Below the pieces are notes generated by a model. It worked only from the letters and a program-made list of their open reading frames with translations. It did not search any database and was not told the origin of the DNA. Below, piece after piece: positions 1-5,551 of a stretch of 5,551 nt of DNA. Origin of the DNA: Deltaproteobacteria bacterium CG_4_8_14_3_um_filter_43_13 (GTDB lineage: Bacteria > Desulfobacterota > UBA8473); contig PFIF01000120.1 in assembly GCA_002782605.1 (NCBI GenBank), positions 1 through 5,551 of the forward strand, in the 5' to 3' direction. Positions within the stretch are counted from its first letter, which is position 1; the number at the start of each line of letters is the position of its first letter. A program made the translations under genes and the position numbers.

Positions 1-1083
1 ATGATGAAAGAGATATTCAGGAAAAATAGCTTGCCCGAGGATATTGTCTATATGGCAATGATAGAAAGTGGTTTTAACCCGAAGGCCTATTCTCGTGCCC
101 ATGCCAGTGGACCCTGGCAGTTCATTAAAGGAACAGGGCAAAGATACGGACTGAGGATTGACAGATGGCTCGATGAGAGGAGGGACCCTGAAAAATCCAC
201 CATGGCTGCAGCAAGATACTTGAAAGACCTTTATGATATGTTTGGTTGCTGGTACCTGGCTGCGGCCGCTTACAATGCAGGGGAGAACAAGATTGCGCAA
301 GCGATCGAGAGATATAACACCAGGGATTTCTGGGAGATAGCAAAGCATCCCTATCTGGCAAGAGAAACAAAGGACTTTGTACCTCAACTGATAGCCGGTG
401 TGATTATAGCTAAGAATCCTGAAAAATATGGTTTCGATGACATAGATTACAAGCTTCCCTTTACATATAATAAAGTTCAGATTCCTGATACTACCAATCT
501 AAAGGTCATTGCCAGGGCATGTAAAACGGATTACGATACTATAAAGACGTTAAATCCTGAACTTAAAAAAGGATATACACCCCCAAATTATCCTGATTAT
601 GAAGTTAAAGTTCCCATCGGTAGAAAAGAAATATTTGCGAAAAATTTTGCCAAGACAGAGCCTGGCGAGAGATCTACCTTCATAAGACATACTGTCAAAA
701 GGGGAGAAACTCTGTCAAGAATTGCCAGCCTATACGATACCGGTACAAAGCCGATCATGCAGTTAAATAAGATAAAAAACCCAAGGGGTATAAAAGCTGG
801 AAGGACTCTAATTATCCCTGTTGGAAGTTCTAAAATTGCGAAGAGAGACACAGATAAAAAAAGAGGGTTCATCCTTAGTAAGGTTGCAAAAAAAGAATAC
901 TTGAATCATGAAAGAAAGGAGATAATATATACTGTAAGAAAAGGGGATACCCTATGGAATATTGCCCAGAGGTACGATCTGAAAACTTCAGAGATTCGAG
1001 ATTGGAATAAAATGGGGATTAAAGATACTATACACACAGGAACTACTTTAAGATTAATGGTAAAATCGGATCTAAATACCTAA
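1..1083 (+). CDS. mltD: MltD-like membrane-bound lytic murein transglycosylase with LysM repeats, 5'-truncated by the window edge
   Basis: Lytic transglycosylases of this family cut the MurNAc-GlcNAc bond of peptidoglycan in the periplasm, leaving 1,6-anhydro-MurNAc ends. Seen: an SLT (goose-lysozyme-like) domain at about residues 8-140, with the catalytic Glu in MIESGF (E22), then SGPWQF (36-41), the DERRDPEKST stretch (58-67) and AAYNAGE (89-95). Two clear LysM modules follow at about 229-273 (HTVKRGETLSRIA) and 309-353 (YTVRKGDTLWNIA); a degenerate third LysM-like unit lies at about 164-206. LysM modules bind GlcNAc in peptidoglycan. The ATG at position 1 is probably not the true start: family members have a signal peptide or lipobox and tens of residues before the GLPED-type motif, which here begins at residue 10 (SLPED). 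The gene therefore begins before the window. The stop is TAA at 1081-1083. The family call is secure; the exact MltD orthology is inferred from domain order. Confidence 0.93.
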   Translation: MMKEIFRKNSLPEDIVYMAMIESGFNPKAYSRAHASGPWQFIKGTGQRYGLRIDRWLDERRDPEKSTMAAARYLKDLYDMFGCWYLAAAAYNAGENKIAQAIERYNTRDFWEIAKHPYLARETKDFVPQLIAGVIIAKNPEKYGFDDIDYKLPFTYNKVQIPDTTNLKVIARACKTDYDTIKTLNPELKKGYTPPNYPDYEVKVPIGRKEIFAKNFAKTEPGERSTFIRHTVKRGETLSRIASLYDTGTKPIMQLNKIKNPRGIKAGRTLIIPVGSSKIAKRDTDKKRGFILSKVAKKEYLNHERKEIIYTVRKGDTLWNIAQRYDLKTSEIRDWNKMGIKDTIHTGTTLRLMVKSDLNT

Positions 1084-1159
1084 AAATCGGAAATCAAAAG
1101 TCGGGATGCGCAAATAGAATAAAACCCATTCACGACTTCCCATTTCCGGTTTTTGATCC
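1068..1159. repeat. Long imperfect inverted repeat, possible terminator or dispersed palindromic element
   Basis: The left arm 1082-1108 pairs with the right arm 1127-1154. A1082-A1086 pair with the T-run 1150-1154, CGGAAAT (1088-1094) with ATTTCCG (1142-1148), and AAGTCG (1098-1103) with CGACTT (1133-1138). There is a 3x3 internal loop and a few mismatches or bulges; the apical loop is about 18 bases. An outer GGATC (1068-1072) can also pair with GATCC (1155-1159). The left arm overlaps the mltD stop codon, and the right arm ends in GGTTTTT, so the transcript could act as an intrinsic terminator. The length and the internal mismatches look more like a decayed palindromic element than a compact terminator. 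The pairing is seen directly; the function is inferred. Confidence 0.6.
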
Positions 1160-1267
1160 GCCTATATTTGTGTTATATGACATTATCATAAGCGGGTTCG
1201 CCTAAAAGGAAATTTTTCGTTTTCCAGGACAAGCTATACGGATTTCATCAAGGAACAGGAGGATATT
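1155..1267 (+). promoter_or_regulatory. Upstream region of the HtrA gene with strong ribosome binding site at 1257-1262
   Basis: This is the leader between the hairpin and the protease start. AGGAGG at 1257-1262, five bases before the ATG at 1268, is a near-perfect Shine-Dalgarno and fixes the start codon. A weak sigma70-like pair, TTGATC (1153-1158) and TATGAC (1176-1181) with a 17-base spacer, matches the consensus at four of six positions in each box; it is only a candidate. No sigmaE-type box was recognised. The Shine-Dalgarno is well supported, the promoter is not. Confidence 0.5.
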
Positions 1268-2758
1268 ATGAAACACAGATATGGAATAAAGACTTTGATA
1301 GGGATAATTATAGCTTCGTTTGTAGTAGGTATAATTGTAGCTTCAGAACTGAAGTTGACACCCTCCTTAAAGGCTATTTCTACTTTTGGACAGGAAAAAG
1401 ACAAGAATAGTGAAAACAAATCATCAACAGTGCCTGCTCAACTGCCGTCTTTTGTTGAACTGGCAAAAGAGTTAGAACCAGCAGTTGTCAACATCAGTAC
1501 TACAAAGGTTATCCATAAGGGAAGGCAGGGATTTACACCTTTTCAGGGCCCTTTTGGTGAAAGAAGCCCTTTTAGAGACTTTTTTGATAAATTTTTTGAG
1601 GACATGGTTCCCAAGGATTACAAACAAACCAGTCTGGGGTCAGGATTTATTATTGACAAGGATGGTTATATTTTGACCAATTACCATGTGATTCAAGGTG
1701 CCGATGAAATAAAGGTCAAACTCTCAAATGAGAAGGAGTTTAAAGCAGAAATAATAGGAAAAGATCCCAAAACCGATATTGCATTAATAAAGATAAAATC
1801 ATGGAAAGATCTGCCTGTAGTTAAGCTGGGCAACTCGGATGAATTACAGGTGGGGGAATGGGTGATGGCCATTGGAAATCCCTTCGGGCTTGATCATACA
1901 GTTACAGCAGGGATTGTGAGTGCTAAAGGAAGGATTATCGGAGCCGGCCCCTATGATAATTTTATACAGACTGATGCTTCTATAAATCCGGGAAATAGCG
2001 GAGGTCCCCTGATTAACCTGAAAGGAGAGGTGATTGGTATCAATACCGCTATTATTTCCAGTGGGCAGGGGATAGGGTTTGCAATCCCGATTAATATGGC
2101 GAAAGGGCTTATCCCCCAACTCAAAGAAAGGGGAAAGGTAATCCGAGGATGGTTGGGTGTTGTGATACAGAAGGTCACTGCTGAGATAGCAAAGTCATTC
2201 GGGTTGAAAGAGGCTGAAGGCGCGCTGGTTGCTGATGTTGAGGAAGGTGGTCCTGCGGATAAAGCAGGGATTAAGCGGGGAGACATAATAATAGAACTGG
2301 ACGGGAAAAAGATCGACGAGATGAATATGTTGCCAAGGCTTGTCGCAACTCTCAATGTGGGAAAGGAAGCAAAAGTAAAGATTATAAGAGATGGAAAGGA
2401 AAATACCTTAAAGGTTATAATCGGAGAATTTCCAGAAAAGGAAATAGTTGCTTCAAGAGAACAAGCAGGAGAAAAACTGGGGATGGTAGTGCAAAATCTG
2501 ACCCCAGATATTGCAAAACAGTTTGGATACGTGGGTGAAAGGGGGGGGTTGGTAACCGACGTTATTGCAGACAGCCCAGCAGATGAGGCTGGAATAAAAC
2601 AAGGGGACCTGATAAAAGAGATAAACCGTAACCCCGTTAAAGATTTAGGAAATTATATGGCTATCCTGAGCAAGGTAAAGGGAGATAGCCTTCTTCTGCT
2701 TATCAGGAGAGCCGATAGTACACTATATGTAGTGCTTAAGATACCGGGAAAGGAATGA
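1268..2758 (+). CDS. degP: DegP/HtrA (Do family) periplasmic serine endoprotease
   Basis: HtrA/Do proteases degrade or refold misfolded envelope proteins in the periplasm. The 496 residues match the usual length of two-PDZ members. Seen in order: a hydrophobic N-terminal segment at about 8-26 that can serve as signal peptide or membrane anchor (no lipobox Cys); a low-complexity polar linker to about 58; a trypsin-like protease domain at about 62-285 with the full triad His140 (TNYHVI), Asp170 (KTDIALIKI) and Ser244 (NPGNSGGPL); a long Phe/Pro-rich LA-type loop at 84-118; PDZ1 at about 293-385; and PDZ2 at about 402-492. The start is set by AGGAGG five bases upstream. The stop lies 25 bases before the kinase gene, so this gene may head a three-gene transcript. 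A run of eight G at 2541-2548 lies in the PDZ2 coding region. The choice between DegP, DegQ and MucD is open, since the sequence alone does not separate the paralogues. Confidence 0.96.
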   Translation: MKHRYGIKTLIGIIIASFVVGIIVASELKLTPSLKAISTFGQEKDKNSENKSSTVPAQLPSFVELAKELEPAVVNISTTKVIHKGRQGFTPFQGPFGERSPFRDFFDKFFEDMVPKDYKQTSLGSGFIIDKDGYILTNYHVIQGADEIKVKLSNEKEFKAEIIGKDPKTDIALIKIKSWKDLPVVKLGNSDELQVGEWVMAIGNPFGLDHTVTAGIVSAKGRIIGAGPYDNFIQTDASINPGNSGGPLINLKGEVIGINTAIISSGQGIGFAIPINMAKGLIPQLKERGKVIRGWLGVVIQKVTAEIAKSFGLKEAEGALVADVEEGGPADKAGIKRGDIIIELDGKKIDEMNMLPRLVATLNVGKEAKVKIIRDGKENTLKVIIGEFPEKEIVASREQAGEKLGMVVQNLTPDIAKQFGYVGERGGLVTDVIADSPADEAGIKQGDLIKEINRNPVKDLGNYMAILSKVKGDSLLLLIRRADSTLYVVLKIPGKE

Positions 2759-2783
2759 TTTAGCTATTCCCTTAACCCTTCAA

Positions 2784-3938
2784 ATGCCTGATTCCACATT
2801 TCATTCAAAACTCAAAAAGCAATTCAATATCCTTCTTAAAAAATCCTGCAATATAGATTTGCTGAAGATGGACTCCTTGCCCGGGGATGCATCAAAGCGG
2901 AAGTATTTCCGCCTGTATCATGATGAGGGAACTTTGATTGGTGTCTATGGGCAAGATGACAGAGAAAATCGTTCTTTTATATATTTTTGCAAACACTTAT
3001 ACTCCCTGAGACTCCCCGTTCCCATGTTGTACACAAGCAGTATTGATAAAGGGATCTACATAATTGAAGATATGGGAGATGAAACCCTTGCTGAAAGGAT
3101 TTCATCTCCTTCTATATCCAGAGAAGAGGTACTCTCCCTTTACATACAAAGTGCAAAAGACCTGGTTGACTTTCAGATTTTGGGCCATGTGGGTATTGAT
3201 TATGAACATAATTGTCACCAGAGCCCGGTGTTTGATCGAAAGAATATCGAAGATGACCTTCGATATTTTATGAATAATTTTTTTGTCCTGGCAGATGATT
3301 ATTTAAAGATACCCGGAATAGAAAATGAACTAAACAGATTAACAGACATTTTAGCAGGGCATCAGCCCATGTTTTTCCTCTATCGGGATTTTCAATGCAG
3401 GAATATAATGGTTCGCCCTGATAGGAGCCTCGGATACGTTGACTTTCAGGCAGGTCGTCAGGGGCCGCTCCAATATGATGTTGCAACCCTACTATATGCT
3501 TCTAAAGCAAATATCTCCGATGAAGAAAGAAAAATCATTTTATCCAGTTATTTAAATAAATTGGAAATAGTAATAGCTTCTCGAAAAGGTCCAAAAGGAA
3601 TTGGGAAAGTTTTGGATTCAGCAAGGCTGGTAACCCGTAACGACTTTATGTCCAGCTATTATTTTTTTGTCCTTTTCAGGATTTTACGGGCATTAGGGGT
3701 TTATCTGTTTTTGGCGGTTCAAGAGGGGCACTGGAGGTTCTTAGAAGGGGTCCCTGAGGCATCAAAGAACCTTATGAGTATTTTTTATGGACAAAGCTTT
3801 TTAGGTAAGGCTTTTCCCCAACTTCAAAAATTTGCACAACGATTAAGTACAGAAGATGCCTTTCTGTCTCCAACGAAGTTGATAAGTTTAATTAGTTCAC
3901 GCTGCATCCCCCTTCCGCTACCTGAAGCAGGTATTTGA
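2784..3938 (+). CDS. amgK: AmgK-like amino-sugar kinase (aminoglycoside phosphotransferase/choline kinase fold)
   Basis: AmgK proteins are cytoplasmic kinases that phosphorylate the anomeric hydroxyl of MurNAc and GlcNAc in peptidoglycan recycling; MurU then converts the MurNAc-1-phosphate to UDP-MurNAc. Seen: the N-terminal GDASKRKYFRL stretch (34-44), equivalent to the family's GDAS.R.Y.RL; a hinge-like IIEDMGDETL (93-102); the catalytic loop YRDFQCRNIM (200-209) with putative catalytic Asp202 and metal ligand Asn207; VDFQAGRQGPLQYD (219-232) with metal ligand Asp220; and the C-terminal LRALGVYLFL (301-310), the usual end of the AmgK fold. The first His of the usual HxD loop is Tyr. The 384 residues are somewhat longer than typical AmgK. 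No Shine-Dalgarno precedes the ATG, which suggests coupling to the upstream protease gene. The 10-base gap to a MurU-like partner strongly supports the role. Alternatives are kinases for other sugars paired with a nucleotidyltransferase. The fold is sure, the substrate inferred. Confidence 0.82.
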   Translation: MPDSTFHSKLKKQFNILLKKSCNIDLLKMDSLPGDASKRKYFRLYHDEGTLIGVYGQDDRENRSFIYFCKHLYSLRLPVPMLYTSSIDKGIYIIEDMGDETLAERISSPSISREEVLSLYIQSAKDLVDFQILGHVGIDYEHNCHQSPVFDRKNIEDDLRYFMNNFFVLADDYLKIPGIENELNRLTDILAGHQPMFFLYRDFQCRNIMVRPDRSLGYVDFQAGRQGPLQYDVATLLYASKANISDEERKIILSSYLNKLEIVIASRKGPKGIGKVLDSARLVTRNDFMSSYYFFVLFRILRALGVYLFLAVQEGHWRFLEGVPEASKNLMSIFYGQSFLGKAFPQLQKFAQRLSTEDAFLSPTKLISLISSRCIPLPLPEAGI

Positions 3939-3948
3939 GTTTGATTCA

Positions 3949-5121
3949 ATGGATAATAAATTGATTGTATCGATTTATAGCTTTGGTTTTAACTATTCCC
4001 ATACCCTTGAGGATCCACATGGACACGGCGGGTATATGTTTGATTGCCGAGGGTTACCTAACCCGGGTAGGCAAAAAGAATTTCAGGAGTATAGTGGGCT
4101 GGATAAACCTGTTGTTGATTATCTTGAGGTTTGTCCAGAGGTTCATCGGTTTTACCACCTGACTCTGGAGCTTGTAAAAAGTCATTGTGAGGCTTTTTCA
4201 GCCCGAGGATTTGAACATCTTACGGCATCTTATGGCTGTACTGGCGGACAGCATCGATCGGTCTATATGGCTGAAAGAATCAAAAGGGACTTAACTCTGG
4301 CAGGATTTGAGACCGACTGCATACATAAGGAGAGGTTCCGATGGGATATTGCCTTTGCACAGCCTTGTAGAAAGGCATTTATCTTAGCCGCTGGTCTGGG
4401 GGCAAGGTTATTGCCTTTAACAAAGGAAGTGCCCAAGGCACTGATTAAACTGGGGGAAGAGGCAGTTATTGACGTGGTATCGAAGAGGCTGATTGAAGCA
4501 GGGGTAAAGGAGATAGCCGTTAATACACATTATCTGAGTGAGCAAGTGGAGACGCATTTGAAGAATACGCACTTAAACTGTAACTTTACAACGGTACACG
4601 AACCTGAACTGCTGGATACCGGGGGAGGCTTAAAGAATACTGAAGGTTTTTGGGGAAGTGAGCCTTTCTTCATTCATAATGTAGACATCATAAGTGAAAC
4701 AGATTTAAGGACAGTTTATCGTTACCATTTGGCATCAAAGAATATGGTTACCTTAGTGCTCCAGGAGCGACCCTCAACAAACTATTTTGTTGTCGATTCT
4801 ATAAATATTATTTGTGGGCTTTACTATTCCCAAAAGGGTCTTATTGATGTCAGAAGGCAGCCCAAAGGGCCGGTTAGATACCTGGCTTTTAGTGGGATTC
4901 ATGTCGTTTCCCCTAAAATATTTAAGGAGATAAAAGAAGTAGGAAAGTTCTCTATTATCAGCCTTTATCTGAGATTGATAGAAGAAGGTTTTTTGATCTC
5001 TGCATATATAGACAACGACAAATTTTTCGCCGATATTGGAAACCCTGAAGGTCTTAAAAGGGCTGTTGAGTGGTTATCTAAAACGAAATCCTGTATCTCT
5101 GCCTCTAAATCCTCACCGTGA
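3949..5121 (+). CDS. Fusion of RapZ C-terminal domain with MurU-like sugar-1-phosphate nucleotidyltransferase
   Basis: Two domains are visible in 390 residues. Residues about 5-130 match the C-terminal domain of RapZ/YvcJ: YSFGFNY (10-16), FDCRGLPNP (31-39), YGCTGGQHRSVYMAERI (95-111) and a terminal HKERF (126-130) where RapZ proteins usually have an HRD-type end. The N-terminal P-loop kinase half of RapZ is absent. Residues about 142-378 form a nucleotidyltransferase: the nucleotide-binding signature LAAGLGARLLPLT (146-158) then PKAL (162-165), DTGGGL (223-228), the putative metal ligands Asp246 (HNVDI) and Asp362 (FADIGNPEGL). MurU, about 220 residues, makes UDP-MurNAc from MurNAc-1-phosphate and is the closest fit given the adjacent AmgK-like gene. 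In E. coli the RapZ C-domain binds glucosamine-6-phosphate and regulatory RNA, so a sensory role is possible. No Shine-Dalgarno is evident and the start lies 10 bases after the kinase stop, which suggests reinitiation. The domain calls are firm; the nucleotidyltransferase substrate and the role of the RapZ part are inferred. Confidence 0.88.
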   Translation: MDNKLIVSIYSFGFNYSHTLEDPHGHGGYMFDCRGLPNPGRQKEFQEYSGLDKPVVDYLEVCPEVHRFYHLTLELVKSHCEAFSARGFEHLTASYGCTGGQHRSVYMAERIKRDLTLAGFETDCIHKERFRWDIAFAQPCRKAFILAAGLGARLLPLTKEVPKALIKLGEEAVIDVVSKRLIEAGVKEIAVNTHYLSEQVETHLKNTHLNCNFTTVHEPELLDTGGGLKNTEGFWGSEPFFIHNVDIISETDLRTVYRYHLASKNMVTLVLQERPSTNYFVVDSINIICGLYYSQKGLIDVRRQPKGPVRYLAFSGIHVVSPKIFKEIKEVGKFSIISLYLRLIEEGFLISAYIDNDKFFADIGNPEGLKRAVEWLSKTKSCISASKSSP

Positions 5122-5336
5122 AACTCTCTTCCTCGTTAACCCTATAGACGATTCTCAAATTACCCATCGCATATCTGTGTTCCCCTTCATGTGTCCCCCG
5201 TAGTCTTTTGATATGCGGCCATTCAAATGGATTATTGCTTTATTACTTCAACGGCTTTATTTATCCTTTTTGCTGTTTTATTATCAAGGCATTCATAATA
5301 CTTGACTGCCTTTTTGTGAGGAAAAACTTTGTACAT
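5105..5336 (-). pseudogene. Frameshifted RelE/ParE-type toxin of a type II toxin-antitoxin module
   Basis: Read on the minus strand, ATG at 5336-5334 starts MYKVFPHKKAVKYYECLD and continues to VIKQ, stopping at TAA 5234-5232 after 34 codons. One base further on, a second frame (5233 to 5108) continues the same family without a gap: NPFEWPHIKRLRG, then RYAMGNLRIVYRVNEEE, stopping at TAG 5107-5105. Together these give about 76 residues of a RelE/ParE-fold toxin: the N-terminal helices, the NPFE.PH.K.LRG turn and the R.Y..G..RI.Y strands. The N..P junction shows that a single extra base (or two missing) separates the frames; the site is not an obvious slippery heptamer, so decay or a sequencing error is more likely than programmed frameshifting. 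In the family such toxins cleave mRNA or poison gyrase; this copy should be inactive. The 3' end overlaps the convergent fusion gene by 17 bases. Confidence 0.75.
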
Positions 5337-5551
5337 TGCGTTTCACTTTTTCCCATGGAACAAAATCGTCAAGTTTGCCTTTCTTTATAGGCTTCTCTGC
5401 TTCTTCCATCTGTGCCATAAGTTCAGGACTGGATAATATTTCAAGGGTCGCTTCCATTTCTTCTTTCTCTTTGAGGTAGTCTATAATGCGGCAGTTGAGC
5501 AGTGCCCCGGAGGGGCAATCTGTCTCGAACTCCTGGTTCTCCCCGCAGCGG
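5293..5551 (-). CDS. Putative Phd/YefM- or RelB-like antitoxin, partial at the window edge
   Basis: A minus-strand frame is open from the window edge to TGA at 5295-5293. Its recognisable part reads ALLNCRIIDYLKEKEEMEAT, followed by LEILSSPELMAQMEEAEK, IKKGKLDDF and VPWEKVKRNV. This resembles the C-terminal half of small antitoxins (an L-E-x-L-S-x-P-E-L-M helix followed by an acidic toxin-binding tail). An ATG at 5457-5455 would give 54 residues, but the similarity begins before it, so the true start is probably beyond the window. The first visible residues (CGENQEFETDCPS) lack the GKP signature expected before the ALLN strand, so this part may be diverged or damaged. The last 12 codons, after RNV, overlap the toxin start and look like read-through of a lost stop. 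The position just upstream of the toxin supports the antitoxin call. Family assignment is tentative. Confidence 0.55.
   Translation of the reverse strand, partial: RCGENQEFETDCPSGALLNCRIIDYLKEKEEMEATLEILSSPELMAQMEEAEKPIKKGKLDDFVPWEKVKRNVQSFSSQKGSQVL
5503..5517. repeat. Small perfect GC-rich hairpin
   Basis: TGCCCC (5503-5508) and GGGGCA (5512-5517) form a perfect six-base-pair stem with a three-base GGA loop. It lies inside the antitoxin reading frame, where it encodes the part that lacks the expected GKP signature. There is no T-run on either side, so it is not an intrinsic terminator. It may be a short dispersed palindrome or simply codon coincidence. Confidence 0.4.

Noticed and set aside
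1..3. ATG at position 1 as the true start of the transglycosylase
   Set aside because: It falls just before the SLPED motif inside the domain, with no signal peptide; family members extend well upstream.
1234..1419. Minus-strand 61-codon frame over the start of the protease gene
   Set aside because: It is antisense to the hydrophobic leader and its hydrophobic composition is a shadow of that segment.
1844..2355. Two overlapping minus-strand frames of 91 and 134 codons inside the protease gene
   Set aside because: The plus strand encodes the conserved protease core here, including the catalytic serine; the antisense products have no domain signature.
5232..5240. Programmed translational frameshift in the toxin
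   Set aside because: The junction CAATAATCC is not a recognised slippery heptamer, and no stimulatory structure was seen; decay or sequencing error is simpler.
5208..5390. Plus-strand 60-codon frame beginning MICGHSNGLLLYYF
   Set aside because: It lies opposite the toxin and antitoxin frames, which have clear family similarity on the minus strand; the plus frame has no recognisable domain and no ribosome binding site.
5503..5517. Hairpin as a terminator for the plus-strand operon
   Set aside because: No T-run follows on either strand and it lies almost 400 bases past the fusion gene stop.

Overview
The window (about 40-45% G+C by eye) comes from the chromosome of a Gram-negative-type bacterium. 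A LysM lytic transglycosylase, a membrane-anchored periplasmic HtrA/Do protease and an AmgK/MurU-type sugar kinase and nucleotidyltransferase pair all point to a diderm envelope. The protein style fits a Desulfobacterota or Nitrospirota-like lineage, but this is only an impression. No phage, IS, CRISPR, tRNA or rRNA genes are visible.

Layout. Positions 1-1083 (+) hold the 3' part of an MltD-like lytic transglycosylase whose N-terminus lies before the window. Positions 1084-1267 are intergenic and hold a large imperfect hairpin, which starts inside the mltD stop codon and ends in a T-run, followed by a strong Shine-Dalgarno site. Positions 1268-2758 (+) encode a complete DegP/HtrA protease with an intact catalytic triad and two PDZ domains. 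Positions 2784-3938 (+) encode an AmgK-like amino-sugar kinase of the aminoglycoside-phosphotransferase fold. Positions 3949-5121 (+) encode a two-domain protein: a stand-alone RapZ C-terminal domain fused to a MurU-like nucleotidyltransferase. The last three genes are separated by only 25 and 10 bases and are probably co-transcribed. From 5122 to the end the minus strand carries a decayed type II toxin-antitoxin module: an antitoxin reading frame running off the window edge, and a RelE/ParE-type toxin broken by a frameshift that converges on and slightly overlaps the fusion gene.

How the genes fit together. The lytic transglycosylase cleaves peptidoglycan and releases anhydro-MurNAc products. 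The kinase and nucleotidyltransferase look like the two activating steps (sugar to sugar-1-phosphate to UDP-sugar) of a MurNAc/GlcNAc salvage route. The protease handles envelope protein quality. The most notable item is the RapZ-C domain on the nucleotidyltransferase. In enterobacterial RapZ this domain senses glucosamine-6-phosphate, so the fusion suggests an amino-sugar-sensing or regulatory input, or an uncharacterised catalytic step, built into cell-wall recycling.
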